NCBI RefSeq assembly: GCF_024168645.1
Contig: NZ_JALJWF010000001.1
Location: forward strand, 248,001 to 312,000
Reading direction: 5' to 3'
DNA: 64,000 nucleotides
DNA from: Pseudomonas sp. GGS8
GTDB lineage: Bacteria; Pseudomonadota; Gammaproteobacteria; Pseudomonadales; Pseudomonadaceae
The position numbers and the translations under genes are program-made. Shown here in pieces: positions 61,559 to 64,000 of this stretch. Position 1 is the first letter of the stretch. The number at the start of each line of letters is the position of its first letter. The notes under the pieces are model-generated. The model did not search any database. It was not told where the DNA came from and saw nothing but the letters and a program-made list of their open reading frames with translations.

Positions 61559-62746
61559 TCAGGGAAGTTGCAAAGCCACGCCGCCGGGATGTTGCTTGAC
61601 CACGGCGTACGGCAGCACTGACCAGCCCGGATCATCGCAATTGCGTTCTGCGCGAGCGAAGTACGGTCCCAGGTACAGGCCTTTCTCGGTGAAGTGCCAG
61701 TTGGAATAACCCCAAACGTTTTTGTCGGTGTAGTCGCAGTTGTCCCCGCCCGCCGGTTTCTGCATTTCATCGGGGTACAGCGCGCTGAATTGCTTGATCA
61801 GCCATGGTACGAACACTTCGCGCTGATAGGTGAATCGTGCGTTGCTCTCTTCCTCGGTCAAGGATGTATCGCCAGCGCCGTAGCGGTCGGCGTGCAGCAG
61901 CGGCTTGCCTTGGCCAATCCACAGCACGTCTTCCAGCGACAGGCTATGACCGGTGTGAACGTCGAGGTTAATCGGCGAATTGCCAAAATCCGGGTGAGCG
62001 CCGCCGCAGCTGTAGCCGGTGGAGATGTTCAGGCTGACCACATCGGGCGATAGAAATTGGGGGGCGACACCTTGGTCGAACTCGGTAAATTCCCCACCTC
62101 CCAGCAAGCAGCCGTGGTAGTTGATGACTTCGCTCCAGAGCCGCTCCAACAATTGCTGATTGATCCGCTGCTGGTCAGCTTTCGGGTAGCCGGACTCGAT
62201 GCTGAACATGGAGAGACCGGACGCGGGCTCTGTCCACCATTGCAGGTCGTAGCCCATGAAGGATTCTTTCTTGCCCGGTTTGAGTTTCAAGCCTTGCAGG
62301 CGCAGATATTCGTAAGGATCGCTTTTCGGCAGCGCGGCGATGAAGGGCAAGGCATCTGCTGCCGGTGTCGGGAGCTTGGCCTCGGTCAATTGCATTTGCA
62401 GAACTTTGCCCTTGGGGCCTTTCCATTCGCCTTGCCAGCCGTTGGCCGTTTCTTGCAGCTTCAGGATTGGCTGGGGTTTGTCGTCGCCGTAGCGGTTGTT
62501 GCCTTCGGTTAGCGTTAGGGTCTCTTCTTGCAGCGAGCCGCTCAGCTCCAGGTCGCGATGGTATTTCTCATAAAAGTAGCGGCCGGTGACTTCGTCCGGC
62601 TGGTTGGTGTTGAGTTCCAGCACAATCGGCATCTTGCCCAGGGTGCCGGTGAACACTCGTCTCCCGTCCTCGGCATAGGCAGTGGAACACAGCATGAGTA
62701 ACAGCGTGGCGACTGGCGACAGGCGTAACAATCCTTTGAACATCAA
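61559..62746 (-). CDS. Secreted RsiV/DUF3298-like protein, paralogue 1
   Basis: 395 residues, first in transcription order and more divergent (signal peptide LLLMLCSTAYA; VFTGTLGKMPIVLELNTNQP; end NWHFTEKGLYLGPYFARAER). Closing motif WSVLPYAVVKQHPGGVALQL is shared by all three. Ligand unknown. Confidence 0.7.
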   Translation of the reverse strand: MMFKGLLRLSPVATLLLMLCSTAYAEDGRRVFTGTLGKMPIVLELNTNQPDEVTGRYFYEKYHRDLELSGSLQEETLTLTEGNNRYGDDKPQPILKLQETANGWQGEWKGPKGKVLQMQLTEAKLPTPAADALPFIAALPKSDPYEYLRLQGLKLKPGKKESFMGYDLQWWTEPASGLSMFSIESGYPKADQQRINQQLLERLWSEVINYHGCLLGGGEFTEFDQGVAPQFLSPDVVSLNISTGYSCGGAHPDFGNSPINLDVHTGHSLSLEDVLWIGQGKPLLHADRYGAGDTSLTEEESNARFTYQREVFVPWLIKQFSALYPDEMQKPAGGDNCDYTDKNVWGYSNWHFTEKGLYLGPYFARAERNCDDPGWSVLPYAVVKQHPGGVALQLP

Positions 62747-62832
62747 AACATCCTTGAAAGAAGCGAGCGTCTACTCGCGAAATCGTGGCGCAGATTATGG
62801 CGAAGCAGCGTCCAAGAATCGATATGGTCCAA

Positions 62833-63522
62833 TCAACCCTGATCAAGCTGATGCATCAGTTCTCGAGTTTCCCGTCTCACTTCTTTGCGCCGATCACGTG
62901 CAGCCTGTATGTCTGACTCGTCGAGGCCGCAGTACTGGCGTAACCAATGGACCATCATTTCCTCATCCGGAAAGTAATAGTCCTTGTGCCCTTTACCGCC
63001 TCTCAGGGTGTAGTTCATATCACCATCGAAACGGCCAGCCGAGTATTCGTCCGAAGGCAGAGATCCCCATTCGGCGGCGCAATCCTCGAATATCCAGGCG
63101 ATTTGCTCGATGTGTTTTTGCGCACCGCGATGACCGCGCTTGTAAAACGTGTACTGGCCGCAGTTTTCCTGGAAACGCTCCATCATCGGCTCATCGTTAA
63201 CCCACTGCAGGATATCGTTCTGCCCCGCATGGCGTATCAGGCCATTGATCCATCGCTCGGCAAACCGTTGAACAAAACCTTCCACGTCAGCCTTTTTCGC
63301 GTCCGCGAAAATCATGCAATAACGGGTTTTCACATGGATGACGAACAACACGTGCTTGCGTTGAACGGTGATGGCGTGGACCAGCCACTGTTCGGCTGAG
63401 TCACCCTGTTCATCGTCCTCGATAACGGACGATGACGGTTTCTCCACGGGGGTCATTTTCTTGCCCTTGTGGACGCGGCTGAAGAAGGTGCTGGCTGCTT
63501 CGGTGCAGTTGAAGATCAACAT
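62833..63522 (-). CDS. DUF6933-like protein
   Basis: 229 residues starting MLIFNCTEAASTFFSRVHKG, which I associate with DUF6933. Later parts: WLVHAITVQRKHVLFVIHVK and a tail with RRKEVRRETRELMHQLDQG. Function unknown. It follows the next gene on the same strand by 32 bases, so they may be cotranscribed. Confidence 0.65.
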   Translation of the reverse strand: MLIFNCTEAASTFFSRVHKGKKMTPVEKPSSSVIEDDEQGDSAEQWLVHAITVQRKHVLFVIHVKTRYCMIFADAKKADVEGFVQRFAERWINGLIRHAGQNDILQWVNDEPMMERFQENCGQYTFYKRGHRGAQKHIEQIAWIFEDCAAEWGSLPSDEYSAGRFDGDMNYTLRGGKGHKDYYFPDEEMMVHWLRQYCGLDESDIQAARDRRKEVRRETRELMHQLDQG

Positions 63523-63554
63523 CCCTGGTCCTTTGATTAATAGGGTTATGTCGC

Positions 63555-63917
63555 TCAGTCTGGTCGCACGATCTCTTCAACCCACTCAAGCTCGTGAGGC
63601 TGACGAACAACACCGGAAATTTTCTCACGCGTTTCTTCGCTGAGGATAGATAATTCCGCGTCTGTCAACAGATCATGCATGACCATCATTCTCAAAGCCA
63701 TGAGCGCACTGGAACGGCTATAGAGGTCGAAGGTATGAACGATATCTTTGTCCCGATCACGGGTGAGACGGTAGAGCATTCTGTACCGGGCGTGAGGCGA
63801 CAGCGCACTGTGCTGGGCGATGGTTTCGGCATCGGCGAGCACACCCAGGCAGAAACGATCGAGCGCAATTTCGCGCAATCCCTTGAATTTCTTCCAGTCG
63901 CTTTCGAGGATCGACAT
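63555..63917 (-). CDS. Small hypothetical protein
   Basis: 120 residues from the ATG at 63917 (MSILESDWKKFKGLREIALD), with GGAGAAC about 5 bases upstream; an upstream start at 63986 is less likely. All-helical, no signal peptide, no recognised family. Probably cotranscribed with the DUF6933-like gene. Confidence 0.65.
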   Translation of the reverse strand: MSILESDWKKFKGLREIALDRFCLGVLADAETIAQHSALSPHARYRMLYRLTRDRDKDIVHTFDLYSRSSALMALRMMVMHDLLTDAELSILSEETREKISGVVRQPHELEWVEEIVRPD

Positions 63918-64000
63918 GACGTTCTCCTGCGTGAAATGTTGAATAATGCAAAGGCCTATTCTTGCGAATAAGCCCACAGATTCCAACCTTACTTGGCGCA

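Overview
The window reads as chromosome of a Pseudomonas of the fluorescens group. The evidence is the block argR-aruCFGDB-(small ORF)-aruE, ltaE, alaS, lysC, rsmA and a tRNA cluster, which matches the gene order I know from P. aeruginosa (PA0893-PA0905 region). An amrZ orthologue, an arginine transporter operon (aotJQMOP) feeding into argR, and many Pseudomonas-type REP palindromes (gtgggagcgggcttgcccgcg class) agree with this. All functional calls come from reading the sequence and from memory of the families; no database search was run.

Layout. 1-7247: 3' end of a giant repeat adhesin/RTX-type protein secreted by a type I system, with six complete 114-residue VCBS-like repeats and five 129-residue repeats. 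7435-8802: a secreted LprI-like protein. 8867-16905: an approximately 8 kb genomic island bounded by a 30-bp direct repeat (29 matches) of the 3' end of tRNA-Arg(CCT). It carries a 182-bp inverted-repeat element, an HNH-type gene with an odd GC-rich patch, a divergent HEPN-like gene (RNDAAH motif), a caspase-like (clan CD) protein, a stand-alone thiol-cytolysin domain-4-like protein, a DUF7660-like protein, a small serine recombinase and a HigBA toxin-antitoxin pair. 17251-20496: two small membrane proteins, phnN, amrZ and mgtE. 20818-26170: an OmlA-like secreted protein, two identical tRNA-Arg(ACG), tRNA-Ser(GCT), rsmA, lysC and alaS. 26317-28315: ltaE, then an FMN riboswitch in front of a second-type lumazine synthase (ribH2).

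28479-36394 is the arginine succinyltransferase (AST) pathway, transcribed leftwards as aruC-F-G-D-B-(hypothetical)-E. 41580-46960 is its transporter operon aotJ-Q-M-O-P followed by the regulator argR, also leftwards. Candidate ArgR half-sites (TGTCGC-N8-AA) lie upstream of both aruC and aotJ. A 1621-residue dermonecrotic-toxin/LRR protein (36681-41546), which appears to lack a NEL ubiquitin-ligase domain, sits between argR and aruC. acsA follows (47673-49628).

50034-64000 is a mixed accessory and housekeeping region: small secreted proteins (one made of DGYDRTG repeats), nrdB without nrdA, a BRO-domain protein, an HNH nuclease, and a two-module bacteriocin locus. In that locus a complete S-type-pyocin-like toxin with a colicin E3-type rRNase domain and its immunity gene are followed by a 5'-truncated second toxin module with its own immunity gene. 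After it come a HipB-like regulator overlapping a tiny Phd-like ORF, a Cys/His protein of unknown role, three tandem paralogues of a secreted RsiV/DUF3298-like protein, a DUF6933-like gene and one unknown gene.

The most interesting places are the tRNA-bounded island (possible uncharacterised defence genes), the bacteriocin locus with an orphan toxin module, the Phd-like micro-ORF, and the giant LRR toxin lacking a visible catalytic end.
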